In this document: positions 35,003 to 43,289 of the stretch, in pieces
Numbering within the stretch: position 1 is the stretch's first letter
Layout: each line of letters begins with the position of its first letter
Assembly (NCBI RefSeq): GCF_041154485.1
Contig: NZ_AP028669.1
Span: 4,815,001-4,879,000, forward strand
Length of the DNA stretch: 64,000 nt
Direction of reading: 5' to 3'
Source of the DNA: Variovorax sp. V93
GTDB taxonomy: Bacteria > Pseudomonadota > Gammaproteobacteria > Burkholderiales > Burkholderiaceae_C
Program-made: the position numbers and the translations under genes
Notes under the pieces: generated by a model
The model's database searches: none
What the model was told of the DNA's origin: nothing
The model's input: only the letters and a program-made list of their open reading frames with translations

Positions 35003-35557
35003 TCAGGCCGCCTTGCGGGCGGCGGTGCGGCGAACCGGCTTCTTGGCGGCAGCGGCCTTGGCCTTCACGCTGCGCACGGGCCTGGCTTCTTCGGTGCCGC
35101 TCACGCGCACTTCGATCTGCCTTGCACCTTCAGCGACCTTGTCGGCGATCTGCACCGACACGTTGGCGATCGGCTGGTTCAGGGCATTCAGCGTCTTGAC
35201 CACAGAGGTGACGACCGGCGATTCGACGCGCGCCACGCGGCCGGCCACGGTTTCGATGCCGCTCGCGGTGCCCGCCGCGACGCGGTCCATCACCGAGACG
35301 ATGCGGCCGGTGTCGATGTCCAGGCGGTTGGCCAGGAAGCCGTTGATCTTTTCCTGCGCGCCGATCAGGTTGGCCTTGACCTGCTCGCTCACCAGCGGAA
35401 TCTGGCGGCTGCCCAGGAACTCGCTGTAGCGCGAGGCAGCGCCGCCGAGCAGGCGATGGACGCCGGCGCGGTAGGCACCCACCAGGGTCTTGCCGGCGTC
35501 GTTGTACTGGCCGATGACGTGGATGGCGGCGGAAGAGAAGGAAGCTTGCGTGGTCAT
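35003..35557 (-). CDS. Phasin-like protein with Ala/Lys-rich C-terminal tail
   Basis: A 184-residue soluble protein with amphipathic helices (residues about 5-145) and no signal. Its last 35 residues are a basic tail (KAKAAAAKKPVRRTAARKAA). I do not recognise a named family with certainty. Size, helical amphipathic character, tail and position between a phasin gene and a wax ester synthase gene all suggest a granule-associated protein. The 146 bases upstream to the wax ester synthase stop contain a loose dyad (CGGAAAA 35655-35661, TTTTCCG 35680-35686) and probably the promoter. Confidence 0.7.
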   Translation of the reverse strand: MTTQASFSSAAIHVIGQYNDAGKTLVGAYRAGVHRLLGGAASRYSEFLGSRQIPLVSEQVKANLIGAQEKINGFLANRLDIDTGRIVSVMDRVAAGTASGIETVAGRVARVESPVVTSVVKTLNALNQPIANVSVQIADKVAEGARQIEVRVSGTEEARPVRSVKAKAAAAKKPVRRTAARKAA

Positions 35558-35703
35558 GTGGATGTCCTGGAAGTTGATCGAATAACGGGATTCACGGGAA
35601 TCGCGATGAAGTGATCTTCTTCCAGAGTGCCTAGGCCTGGAAAGCTAGAACGGTCGGAAAACTAGTCCAACTGCCCCAATTTTCCGGCCCTCGCGCCTGC
35701 CGA

Positions 35704-37374
35704 TCATGCCGCAGCGGCCGCCCTGGCGCGCTTGGGGGGCGCCGCGGGCTTGCGCGGTGCCGCCTTGGGAGCGGCGGCCTTGGCCGGCGTTTTCCTGGCG
35801 GCGGTCTTGGCGGCCGGTGCCTTGGCGGCGGGGGCTTTTGCTGCCGGCGGCTTCTTCGCGGCGGCCTTTTTTGCAACCGGCCTGGGCGCCGCCTTCACGG
35901 CGGGGGCGGGCTCGGGAGCCGCCGCTGCCTTCGCGGGCGCCGCGCCCGCCGCCGCCGGGTGCGTCTGCGTCAGGCCCAGCAGCAGCTGGTGCTCGGCCAG
36001 CATGTAGTCCCCGATCTCGGTGATGTCGGGCACGGCCCGGCGACAGGCGATGAGGCCGTAGTCCATGCGCCCGTTGTAGCTCTGCACCGTGACGTTGAGG
36101 GCGGTGCCGTGGCTGGCGATCGACACCGGGTAGTAGCTGGTGACCAGCGCGCCCGCAAAGTACATCGGGAACGGCGCGCCCGCCACGTTGGAAATGGCCA
36201 CGTTGGCGGCCGGCGGCAGCAGGTTCACCAGGCCCGAGCGGCCCACCATCGAGGCGATGCCCGACACCAGCCAGGGCGCGGCAAAGGTCGGAAAGTCGTC
36301 GAGGATCACCGCCTTGAAGCGGTTCATGGTCGACTTCGAGCTGTTCGACGATGCGTTGATGGCCTTCAGCCGCTGCACCGGGTCGGTGATGTCGGTGGCC
36401 AGGCTCACGAGGATCATGCTGGCCTGGTTGTTGGCCGTGTCGTCGCCCGCTTCGCGCAGGCTCACGGGCACGCCGGCCACCAGCGGCTTGGCCGGCAGCT
36501 CGTTGTTGTCGGCCAGGTAGTGGCGCAGCGCGCCGGCCACCGTGGCCATCACCACGTCGTTGAGCGACACGCCGAAATGCTTCGCGATGTGCTTGGTCTC
36601 GGCCAGCGAGATGGTGCGGCCCGCGAAGGTGCGCTGGTTGGTGATCGACACGTTCAGCGAGGTGCGCGGCGCAAACAGGTTGAACTTCTTCGGCGCGGTG
36701 GCGGCGTCCTTCTCGGCCGCTTTTTCGTCGGGCCTGGCGAGGCCGCCGAGCGCGCGCGCAATGGCCGGCGCCATCTTGAAGAGCTTCACGTACTGCTGCG
36801 CCGTGTTGCGCAGCGCCGCGGTCGCGAGCTCGGCCATGCCGAGCTGGTAGCCGCTGCTGCGCGGACGCGCGCGCGGCGGCTTGACCACGCGGCCGGTGGG
36901 CTCGAGGTCGAAGATGGCCTTGCCGAGCGCCACGCCGGCCTGCCCGTCGATGCCCGCGTGGTGCACCTTGGTGTAGAGCGCCACCTGGCCGCTCTTCAGG
37001 CCGTCGATGATGAAGAACTCCCACATCGGCCGGCTGCGGTCGAGCAAGGTGGAATGCAGGCGCGCCACGTATTGCTGCAGCTGCCGGTTGGTGCCGGGCC
37101 TGGGCAGCGTGATGTGGCGCACGTGGTAGTCGAGGTCGATGTCGTCGTCGGCCACCCACACCGGGTTGGTCATGTCGAAGGGCATCAGCGCGAGCTTGCG
37201 CGTGAACACGTCGGCCAGGTGGATGCGGCTGGCCATGAACTGCTTGGCGTCTTCGTAGAAGTCGCCCTTGTAGCCCTTGGGCAGGTCGAGCACGTTGAGC
37301 GAGCCGACGTGCATCGGCATCTCCGGGGTTTCCAGGTGCAGGAAGGTGGCATCAAGACCGCTCAGGTGCTTCAT
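35704..37374 (-). CDS. Wax ester synthase / diacylglycerol acyltransferase (WS/DGAT)
   Basis: A 556-residue acyltransferase making wax esters or triacylglycerol from acyl-CoA and an alcohol or diacylglycerol. The N terminus MKHLSGLDATFLHLETP and the catalytic motif HHAGIDG (His138-His139, Asp143) are typical of the family (PF03007), and the PF06974 C-terminal domain follows with SNVAGAPFPMYFAGA and VTVQSYNGRMDYGL. Residues about 475-556 are a Lys/Ala/Pro-rich histone-like tail absent from the Acinetobacter enzyme. It is the first gene of a storage cluster. ATG at 37374 is the family start. Confidence 0.93.
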   Translation of the reverse strand: MKHLSGLDATFLHLETPEMPMHVGSLNVLDLPKGYKGDFYEDAKQFMASRIHLADVFTRKLALMPFDMTNPVWVADDDIDLDYHVRHITLPRPGTNRQLQQYVARLHSTLLDRSRPMWEFFIIDGLKSGQVALYTKVHHAGIDGQAGVALGKAIFDLEPTGRVVKPPRARPRSSGYQLGMAELATAALRNTAQQYVKLFKMAPAIARALGGLARPDEKAAEKDAATAPKKFNLFAPRTSLNVSITNQRTFAGRTISLAETKHIAKHFGVSLNDVVMATVAGALRHYLADNNELPAKPLVAGVPVSLREAGDDTANNQASMILVSLATDITDPVQRLKAINASSNSSKSTMNRFKAVILDDFPTFAAPWLVSGIASMVGRSGLVNLLPPAANVAISNVAGAPFPMYFAGALVTSYYPVSIASHGTALNVTVQSYNGRMDYGLIACRRAVPDITEIGDYMLAEHQLLLGLTQTHPAAAGAAPAKAAAAPEPAPAVKAAPRPVAKKAAAKKPPAAKAPAAKAPAAKTAARKTPAKAAAPKAAPRKPAAPPKRARAAAAA

Positions 37375-37484
37375 GTGTCGTGTCTCCTTGTGTTCGCCAG
37401 GCGCCGTCCGGCAGGATACCCGTGGGAGCCCCGCGCATCGAGGCCAAACAGCCGAACGCGGGTTTTTCACTAGGGCCGGTTGAC

Positions 37485-37501
37485 GCTATGAATTCAATAG
37501 C
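37485..37501. repeat. GCTAT-N7-ATAGC dyad in a divergent intergenic region
   Basis: GCTAT (37485-37489), spacer GAATTCA, ATAGC (37497-37501), lying in the 186-base region between the wax ester synthase and the oligopeptidase gene. A TTGACG hexamer (37480-37485) touches it, so it could be part of a promoter, but no -10 box at proper spacing is clear. AT-rich dyads of this type recur in Comamonadaceae intergenic DNA in my memory, unverified here. Confidence 0.4.
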
Positions 37502-37560
37502 TTTGGCCGACCCTGCCGGCAGGCATGCCTTTCTTCACGGCGGATTCGTACACTGCGCCC

Positions 37561-39618
37561 ATGACATCCACCGCTTCCACGCAGACCGACGAGCACCAGT
37601 GGCTCGAAGACATCGACGGCGCCGAGCAGCTAGCATGGGCCCGCCAGCACAACGCGAAGACCGTGCAGCGCTACGCGCAATCGCCCGCCTTCGAGCGCAT
37701 GGAGCAGGGCATCCTCGAAGTGCTCGATTCCGAGGCCCGCATTCCGATGGTGCGCAAGATCGGCCCGCTGTTCTACAACTTCTGGCGCGACAAGAAGAAT
37801 CCCAAGGGCCTGTGGCGGCGCACCACGCTGGCCGAATACCGCAAGCCCCAGCCCGACTGGGAAACCGTGCTCGACCTCGACGCGCTCGCCGAGGCCGACA
37901 AGGAAAACTGGGTCTGGCACGGCGCCGACTGCCTGCAGCCCGGCTACAAGCGCTGCCTGGTCTCGCTCTCGCGCGGCGGCGCCGACGCGAACGTGGTGCG
38001 CGAGTTCGACCTCGAACTCAAGCAGTTCGTCGCCAGCGGCTTCACGCTGCCCGAGGCCAAGAGCAACGTGGCGTGGAAAGACATCGACCATCTCTACGTG
38101 GCCACCGATTTCGGCCCCGGCTCGATGACCAGTTCGAGCTACCCGCGCATCGTGAAGGAATGGAAGCGCGGCACGCCGCTGGAAAGCGCGGCGACGGTCT
38201 ACGAGGGCGGCGCGGACGACATGACGGCCAGCGCCTGGCGCGACAACACGCCGGGCTTCGAACGCGACTTCGTCTCGCGCCAGATGGACTTCTACGACAG
38301 CGAGACCTGGCTGCGCACGAGCGACGGCCGGCTGGCGAAGATCGACGTGCCCGACGACGCCAGCACCGAGGTCACGCGCGAGTGGATGCTGGTCGAGCCG
38401 CGCAGCCCCTGGACCGTGGGCGGCGCCACCTACAGGCCGGGCTCGCTGCTGGCGGCGCGCTTCGACGACTACATGGCCGGCCAGCGCGAGATCACCGTGC
38501 TGTTCGAGCCCGACGACACCACCGCGCTCGACGACCATTCGTGGACCCGCCACCACCTGATCCTCAACGTGATGCACGACGTGGTGAACCGGCTCGAGGT
38601 GCTCACGCCGGAGGCCGGCTCGAAGGAATGGAAGCGCGAGAGCCTGGGCGGCGCGCCCGAGCTCTCGACCATCGCGGCCGGCGGTGTCGACGAAGACGAG
38701 AGCGACGACTACTTCCTGACCGTGAGCGGCTTCCTGCAGCCGACCACGCTCTACGTCGGCACCATCGGCCGCGGCGAGCCCGAGCCGCTGAAGGACAGCC
38801 CCGCCTTCTTCGACGCCTCGCGCTATCGCGTGAGCCAGCATTTCGCCACCTCGAAGGACGGCACGCGCGTGCCCTACTTCGAAATCGCCCCGAAGAACCT
38901 GCAGGCCAACGGCAGGAACCCCACGCTGCAATACGCCTACGGGGGTTTCGAGATCTCGCTGCAGCCGAGCTACAGCGGCGCCATCGGCCGCGCATGGCTC
39001 GAACGGGGCGGCGTCTACGTGGTCGCCAACATCCGCGGCGGCGGTGAGTACGGGCCGCGCTGGCACCAGGCCGCGCTGCAGCACGACCGCCTGCGCACCT
39101 GCGAGGACTTCGCCGCGGTGTCGGAGCACCTCATCGCGCGCAACATCACCTCGCCGCGGCACCTGGGCGCCATGGGCGGCAGCAACGGCGGGCTGCTGAT
39201 GGGCAACATGCTCACGCTCTACCCCCGGCTCTATGGCGCCATCGTGAGCGAGGTGGCGCTGCTCGACATGAAGCGCTACACCCACCTGTCGGCCGGCGCC
39301 TCGTGGATCGCCGAATACGGCGACCCCGACCAGCCGGAAGAATGGGCCTGGATCCAGGCCTTCTCGCCCTACGAGAACGCGAAGCCCGGCCAGCCCTATC
39401 CGCCGGCGCTCTTCACCACGTCGACGCGCGACGACCGCGTGGGCCCGGTGCATGCGCGCAAGATGCATGCGAAGCTGGCCGCCATGGGCTACGACAGCAG
39501 CTTCTACGAGAACATGGAAGGCGGCCACAGCGCAGCCACCGACAACAAGGAGGCGGCCTTCATGGACGCCCTGGGCTACGCCTACCTGTGGGAGCACATC
39601 GGACGGACATCGACATGA
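37561..39618 (+). CDS. Prolyl oligopeptidase family serine peptidase (S9)
   Basis: A 685-residue serine peptidase. An N-terminal beta-propeller (about residues 60-400) limits access to the C-terminal alpha/beta hydrolase domain. The catalytic Ser is in GGSNGGLL, the Asp in TRDDRVGP and the His in EGGHSAA. No signal peptide is seen (MTSTASTQTDEHQWLEDI), so it is cytosolic and probably degrades short proline-containing or other oligopeptides. The ATG at 37561 is chosen over an upstream in-frame ATG at 37525. The stop overlaps the arginase start (ATGA), so the two are made together; peptide breakdown followed by arginine catabolism would be coherent. Confidence 0.92.
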   Translation: MTSTASTQTDEHQWLEDIDGAEQLAWARQHNAKTVQRYAQSPAFERMEQGILEVLDSEARIPMVRKIGPLFYNFWRDKKNPKGLWRRTTLAEYRKPQPDWETVLDLDALAEADKENWVWHGADCLQPGYKRCLVSLSRGGADANVVREFDLELKQFVASGFTLPEAKSNVAWKDIDHLYVATDFGPGSMTSSSYPRIVKEWKRGTPLESAATVYEGGADDMTASAWRDNTPGFERDFVSRQMDFYDSETWLRTSDGRLAKIDVPDDASTEVTREWMLVEPRSPWTVGGATYRPGSLLAARFDDYMAGQREITVLFEPDDTTALDDHSWTRHHLILNVMHDVVNRLEVLTPEAGSKEWKRESLGGAPELSTIAAGGVDEDESDDYFLTVSGFLQPTTLYVGTIGRGEPEPLKDSPAFFDASRYRVSQHFATSKDGTRVPYFEIAPKNLQANGRNPTLQYAYGGFEISLQPSYSGAIGRAWLERGGVYVVANIRGGGEYGPRWHQAALQHDRLRTCEDFAAVSEHLIARNITSPRHLGAMGGSNGGLLMGNMLTLYPRLYGAIVSEVALLDMKRYTHLSAGASWIAEYGDPDQPEEWAWIQAFSPYENAKPGQPYPPALFTTSTRDDRVGPVHARKMHAKLAAMGYDSSFYENMEGGHSAATDNKEAAFMDALGYAYLWEHIGRTST

Positions 39619-40538
39619 GCAACGACCATGGCACCACCCTCGAACTGATCGGCGCGCCCACCGACGTCGGCGCCAGCGTGCGCGGCGCCGGCATGGGCCC
39701 CGATGCGCTGCGCGTGGCCGGGCTGCCGGAGGCGCTCGCGCGGCAGGGCTTCGCCGTGATCGACCGCGGCAACCTCGCGGGCCCCGCCACCCCATGGACC
39801 GCGCCGGCCAACGGCCTGCGCCACCTCGACGAGGTGATTGCCTGGAACCGCTCCGTCTATGCCGCCGTCGACACCGCCCTGGGCACCGGCCACGTGCCGC
39901 TCATGATGGGCGGCGACCATTGCCTGGCGATCGGCTCGATCAGCGCCGTGGCCTGGCATGCGCGCAAGAGGGGCAAGAAACTGCGCGTGCTGTGGCTCGA
40001 CGCGCACTCCGACGTCAACACCGAAAGCACCAGCCCGAGCGGCAACCTGCACGGCATGCCCGTGTCCTGCCTGCTGGGCCACGGGCCGGCGGCGCTCACC
40101 GGCTGGAGCGGCGAACGCGCGGCGCTGGAGCACGACGCCATCCGCTTCATCGGCATCCGCAGCGTCGACGAGGACGAGAAGGACGCCATCCGCACGCTTG
40201 GCCTGCACGTGTTCGACATGCGCCACATCGACGAGCACGGCATGCGCACCACCATGACCGAGGCGCTGCAGGACGTGGACGAGGACACCCACCTGCACGT
40301 GAGCTTCGACCTCGACTGCCTCGACCCCGGCATCGCGCCCGGCGTGGGCACCGGCGTGCGCGGCGGCCCGACCTACCGGGAGATGCAGCTGTGCATGGAA
40401 ATGGTCGCCGACACACGCCGCCTCGGCTCGGTCGACGTGGTGGAGCTCAACCCCGCGCTCGACGTGCGCAACCAGACTGCCGAAGTGGCGGTGGAACTGA
40501 TCGAGAGCCTGTTCGGAAAGTCGACGCTGGTGCGCTGA
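39615..40538 (+). CDS. Arginase (ureohydrolase family)
   Basis: A 307-residue enzyme of the arginase/agmatinase fold hydrolysing arginine to ornithine and urea. Manganese ligands are in GGDHCLAIG, DAHSDVN and DLDCLDPG, and the arginase-type loop TSPSGNLHGMP is present. Arginases usually read GGDHS; Cys in the Ser position is a small variation. The arginase-type (rather than agmatinase-type) loop supports arginine as substrate. Its ATG overlaps the TGA of the oligopeptidase gene. Confidence 0.93.
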   Translation: MSNDHGTTLELIGAPTDVGASVRGAGMGPDALRVAGLPEALARQGFAVIDRGNLAGPATPWTAPANGLRHLDEVIAWNRSVYAAVDTALGTGHVPLMMGGDHCLAIGSISAVAWHARKRGKKLRVLWLDAHSDVNTESTSPSGNLHGMPVSCLLGHGPAALTGWSGERAALEHDAIRFIGIRSVDEDEKDAIRTLGLHVFDMRHIDEHGMRTTMTEALQDVDEDTHLHVSFDLDCLDPGIAPGVGTGVRGGPTYREMQLCMEMVADTRRLGSVDVVELNPALDVRNQTAEVAVELIESLFGKSTLVR

Positions 40539-40544
40539 GCGGCT

Positions 40545-41573
40545 TCAGGCCGCGGCCGCCACGCAGCGCTGCATGCGCTGCAGGTCTTCGAGCAGCAGGC
40601 ACGCCGGCGCCGCCAGCAGCAAGGCAGGCGAGGTGCCCGGCGCCTCATGCCGCCGTGCGACCTGCGCAAGCTTGGCAAGTTCGGGCGTGCCCTGGCCTTC
40701 GAGCGCATCGGCCATGGCGGCGAGTGCGGCGGCCGCGGCCCGGGCGGTGTCCTGCCATGCGGGATCGCCGGACGGCGCGCGGCGCAGCATGCGTTCGAGC
40801 ATGGCGGCATCCTGGAAGATCCGCGCCGCGAGCCGCGCCTTGCTGCGGCAGGACTGCGCCGCCGGCACGGCAGCACCGCGGCGCCACCAGCGGGCTTCCA
40901 GGTCGGCACTGCCCGCGAGCACCGCCAGCCGCGCGAGCGCCGCGCGCGCCGCAGCGTTGGCGCGCTCGGCCTCGGACTCGGCAGGCAGCCCGGCAGCGCC
41001 GCCGCTGTCCAGCGCGGCCAGGCGCCTGGCCATGCCGCGCAGCAATGCGGCACAACCCGCATCGAAGCGCGGACCCGCGCGGTATTCCGACGCAATGACG
41101 GAAACCGCGAGCGCCACGCCCACGCCCACGCCGATCTGCACCATGCGCAGCAGCGCCACCTGGAGCGGCGAGTGGCCGGGAATGGCGCTGGCCGAGAGGA
41201 TGATCAGCGCGGCCACGGGCGCACTGCGCAAGCCCGGCAATGCGGCGCCGGCAAAAGCCAGCAGCATGACGGTGGCCAGCGTGGTCGCGAGCACCGGCGC
41301 GCCCAGGTGCTGCAGGTAGACCCCCGCGAGTCCGCAGAGCGCGCCAGCGGCCGTGCCGCGCACGCGCTCCCATCCGGCATCGAGCGTGGCGCCGGCGCTC
41401 GGCCGCATGACGATCAGCACGCTCATCACGGCCCAGAAGCTTTCGGGCAGCCGCATCGCCACGGCCACCCCCCAGGCCAGCGCCACCGCGGCCGCGAGCT
41501 GCGCGCCCGCGCGCCAGCGGCCCTCGCGCCAGAAGCCGCCGATGCGCTGCAGGGCCGGCGCCATCGGCATCAT
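40545..41573 (-). CDS. FUSC-family inner-membrane protein, aromatic-acid-exporter-like
   Basis: A 342-residue membrane protein with about six hydrophobic segments in the first 170 residues (from LAAAVALAWGVAVAMRL to VGVGVALAVSVIAS) and a cytosolic helical C-terminal half. This is the half-length FUSC_2 layout related to AaeB exporters of aromatic acids. The MRPSAGATLDAGWERVRGT segment is the family signature. Start ATG 41573 (a second ATG follows directly) overlaps the TGA of a 35-codon ORF, suggesting coupled translation, and a strong palindrome lies upstream. No AaeA-type partner is adjacent. Confidence 0.85.
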   Translation of the reverse strand: MMPMAPALQRIGGFWREGRWRAGAQLAAAVALAWGVAVAMRLPESFWAVMSVLIVMRPSAGATLDAGWERVRGTAAGALCGLAGVYLQHLGAPVLATTLATVMLLAFAGAALPGLRSAPVAALIILSASAIPGHSPLQVALLRMVQIGVGVGVALAVSVIASEYRAGPRFDAGCAALLRGMARRLAALDSGGAAGLPAESEAERANAAARAALARLAVLAGSADLEARWWRRGAAVPAAQSCRSKARLAARIFQDAAMLERMLRRAPSGDPAWQDTARAAAAALAAMADALEGQGTPELAKLAQVARRHEAPGTSPALLLAAPACLLLEDLQRMQRCVAAAA

Positions 41574-41677
41574 CGCGGCCGAGCCTCGCCCGGCGAAGGC
41601 TCGCCGATGGCGCGGGCCAAGGCGGCCTCGCGCGAGGCACACTGCGCCGCGTCGGGGGAATCGATTTTGGAAGCCAT
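41570..41677 (-). CDS. Possible 35-residue leader peptide before the FUSC gene
   Basis: ATG at 41677 opens a 35-codon frame whose TGA overlaps the FUSC start (ATGA). The product (MASKIDSPDAAQ..., ending EARPR) is hydrophilic and resembles no protein I know. It begins 6 bases after a strong operator-like palindrome, so it would be the first translated frame of the FUSC message. It may be a leader peptide coupling translation or the residue of a lost regulator gene. No strong ribosome-binding site is seen, so it could also be chance. Confidence 0.4.
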   Translation of the reverse strand: MASKIDSPDAAQCASREAALARAIGEPSPGEARPR

Positions 41678-41682
41678 GCCAG

Positions 41683-41704
41683 ATCATAAGACACGTCTTA
41701 CGAT
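41683..41704. promoter_or_regulatory. 22-bp MarR/TetR-type operator palindrome upstream of FUSC gene
   Basis: Left arm ATCATAAGAC (41683-41692), two-base centre, right arm GTCTTACGAT (41695-41704); 9 of 10 positions pair. It lies between the FUSC unit and the end of the DUF2242 gene, both on the minus strand, and so controls the FUSC side. Size and symmetry suit a MarR or TetR dimer, regulators that commonly govern aromatic-acid exporters. No such regulator gene is adjacent. Confidence 0.65.
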
Positions 41705-41728
41705 TTGGCGATCCGCCAGCGCGGCGGC

Positions 41729-42430
41729 TCAACCCGGGTTCGGCACCGGCTTCACGGGAAAGGTGAGGGCTGGCGCCGCGGGCGCCGGTGGCGCAGAGGG
41801 TCGTGGCATTTCAGGCGCCACGCTCGGCACATCGGGCTCTTCGCCGCCCTGGCCTTCGAGGAAGCGGTCGAGCAGCGCGAAGAAGCGGTCGTAGAACAGC
41901 TCGTCGGTGAGCGTTTCGCTGGCCACCTTGACCATCGCGTCGTCGCTGCCGGCAAAGGGCAGCGAGAGCGAACCGAAGGCGCCCACACCCACGCTGGCCG
42001 AGCTGTTGACCTTCTTGATGCCGTAGCGGTCCTGCAGCGCGGTCGCGAAGGCCACGGTGCTGCGCTTGCCGGCCTTGCCGCCCTCGCGCGCGCACACCAC
42101 GCGGAACTCGACCTCCACATGCACCTCGGACGCCGGCTGGAAGCTCTTGCGCCCCGTCACCAGGTCGGCGTTGGCCGCGCTGATCATGTAGCCCTGGCTC
42201 AGCAGCGCGCGGCGCGCGGCCTCGCAGGTCTGGGCTTCGGTGGCGGCGTAGGTGCGCGTGTGGGTGGTGGTGGAGTCGAACTCCTCGGTCTCGTACGACA
42301 CGCGGCGCGCGCCATTGCTGCCACAGCCGGCAAGCACCAGCAGGGACGCGAGGCCGAGGACCAGGAGAGGCGTACGGAGGACGGAAAAGGCGGGAGAAAA
42401 GGCGAAGGAGGCAGGGCGGGGCATGGTCAT
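41729..42430 (-). CDS. DUF2242 lipoprotein
   Basis: A 233-residue lipoprotein of the DUF2242 family. The hydrophobic signal ends in a good lipobox (LVLAGC, Cys about residue 29). The conserved core has YAATEAQTCEAARRALLSQGY and an internal FRVVCAREGGKAGKRSTVAFATALQDRYG. The C terminus is Pro/Ala-rich. It is probably anchored in the outer membrane; function is unknown. Two in-frame ATG codons (42430 and 42424) are both possible; I list the first. Confidence 0.84.
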   Translation of the reverse strand: MTMPRPASFAFSPAFSVLRTPLLVLGLASLLVLAGCGSNGARRVSYETEEFDSTTTHTRTYAATEAQTCEAARRALLSQGYMISAANADLVTGRKSFQPASEVHVEVEFRVVCAREGGKAGKRSTVAFATALQDRYGIKKVNSSASVGVGAFGSLSLPFAGSDDAMVKVASETLTDELFYDRFFALLDRFLEGQGGEEPDVPSVAPEMPRPSAPPAPAAPALTFPVKPVPNPG

Positions 42431-42513
42431 GGAGCGGCGAATCCTAACCGGCGTGTGCGCCGGCGAAGCTTCGAGCATGCCCGGGCGCCGGTGTTCCCCG
42501 CCGCCGCGAATTT

Positions 42514-43170
42514 TCAGGACCAGCGCAGCAGGTGGTGCGCCCGCCCGCGGGTGGCGGCAATCACGCGTGCGTTGGGCGCATCGGTGGCGTCCACCCAGGC
42601 GCGCGCGGCCTCGGCGCTGCGGCCGAATTGCTGGTGGCGCTTCAGCAGGCGCTCTTCGCGCACGGCATCGTCGATGTCGACGTACCAGGCTTCGTCGAGC
42701 ATGGCCGCCGCGCCGGCCCACGGGCCGTCGTCGTGCAGCAGGTAGTTGCCTTCGGTGATGACCAATTGGGTCTGCGGCAGCACCGCGATCGCGCCGGCGA
42801 TGGGCTCCTCGATCTCGCGGCGGAATTCGGGCGCGTAGACGATCGGGTCGTCCGGCCCCTGCGTGCGCAGCCGCTGCAGCAGCGCCACATAGCCGGCGCT
42901 GTCGAAGGTGTCCGGGGCGCCCTTGCGGCCCGCGCGTCCGAGCCGTTGCAGCTCGACGTTGGCCAGGTGGAAGCCGTCCATCGGCACGACCTGCGCGCGC
43001 CCGGCACCCACGGCCCGCAGCAGCGCCAGCGCGAGCGTGGACTTGCCCGCCCCAGGTGCGCCGACCAGCCCCAGCAGCTTGCGCCGCCCGTCGGCCATCA
43101 GCGCCTGCAGGCGGGCAAGGGCGTCGGTGGGAAGAGCAGGAAGGTCACTTGGCGAAAGAGCAGCTGTCAT
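42514..43170 (-). CDS. P-loop nucleoside/nucleotide kinase-like protein
   Basis: A 218-residue cytosolic kinase of the uridine kinase/pantothenate kinase-like group (YggC/FrcK style). Walker A is GAPGAGKS (about residues 37-44), followed by VVPMDGFHLAN, whose Asp-Gly-Phe-His is the substrate-site signature of this group, then VYAPEFRREIEEP and the lid-type VITEGNYLL. The substrate might be a nucleoside, a sugar or pantothenate. It stands alone between the DUF2242 gene and a hairpin element that belongs to gdhA. Confidence 0.85.
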   Translation of the reverse strand: MTAALSPSDLPALPTDALARLQALMADGRRKLLGLVGAPGAGKSTLALALLRAVGAGRAQVVPMDGFHLANVELQRLGRAGRKGAPDTFDSAGYVALLQRLRTQGPDDPIVYAPEFRREIEEPIAGAIAVLPQTQLVITEGNYLLHDDGPWAGAAAMLDEAWYVDIDDAVREERLLKRHQQFGRSAEAARAWVDATDAPNARVIAATRGRAHHLLRWS

Positions 43171-43200
43171 GCCGCCAAGGGTATCAAAGGCCCGTTCCAG

Positions 43201-43289
43201 GAACACCGCGGAACCGGCTTTGCCGGACCGCAGGTGTTGCCCCCTTGAGGGGGAGGCGGCTACACGAAGTGAGCCGCTTCGGGGGAGGG
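43201..43289 (-). repeat. 3'-flanking hairpin element, copy A (after gdhA)
   Basis: Directly after the gdhA stop the minus strand shows CCCCCGAAG, a GCGGC/GCCGC hairpin, a CCCCCT/AGGGGG hairpin, and then a nested hairpin (43202-43238): AACACC, GCGG, AA, CCGGC, TTT, GCCGG, A, CCGC, A, GGTGTT read on the plus strand. The same order recurs after pilU (copy B) with compensating stem changes. It probably acts at RNA level, as a transcription stop or 3'-end stabiliser. Confidence 0.75.

Noticed and set aside
35655..35686. CGGAAAA/TTTTCCG dyad after the wax ester synthase gene as an intrinsic terminator
   Set aside because: The 18-base loop is long and no T-run follows the 3' arm, so it is mentioned only as a weak feature.
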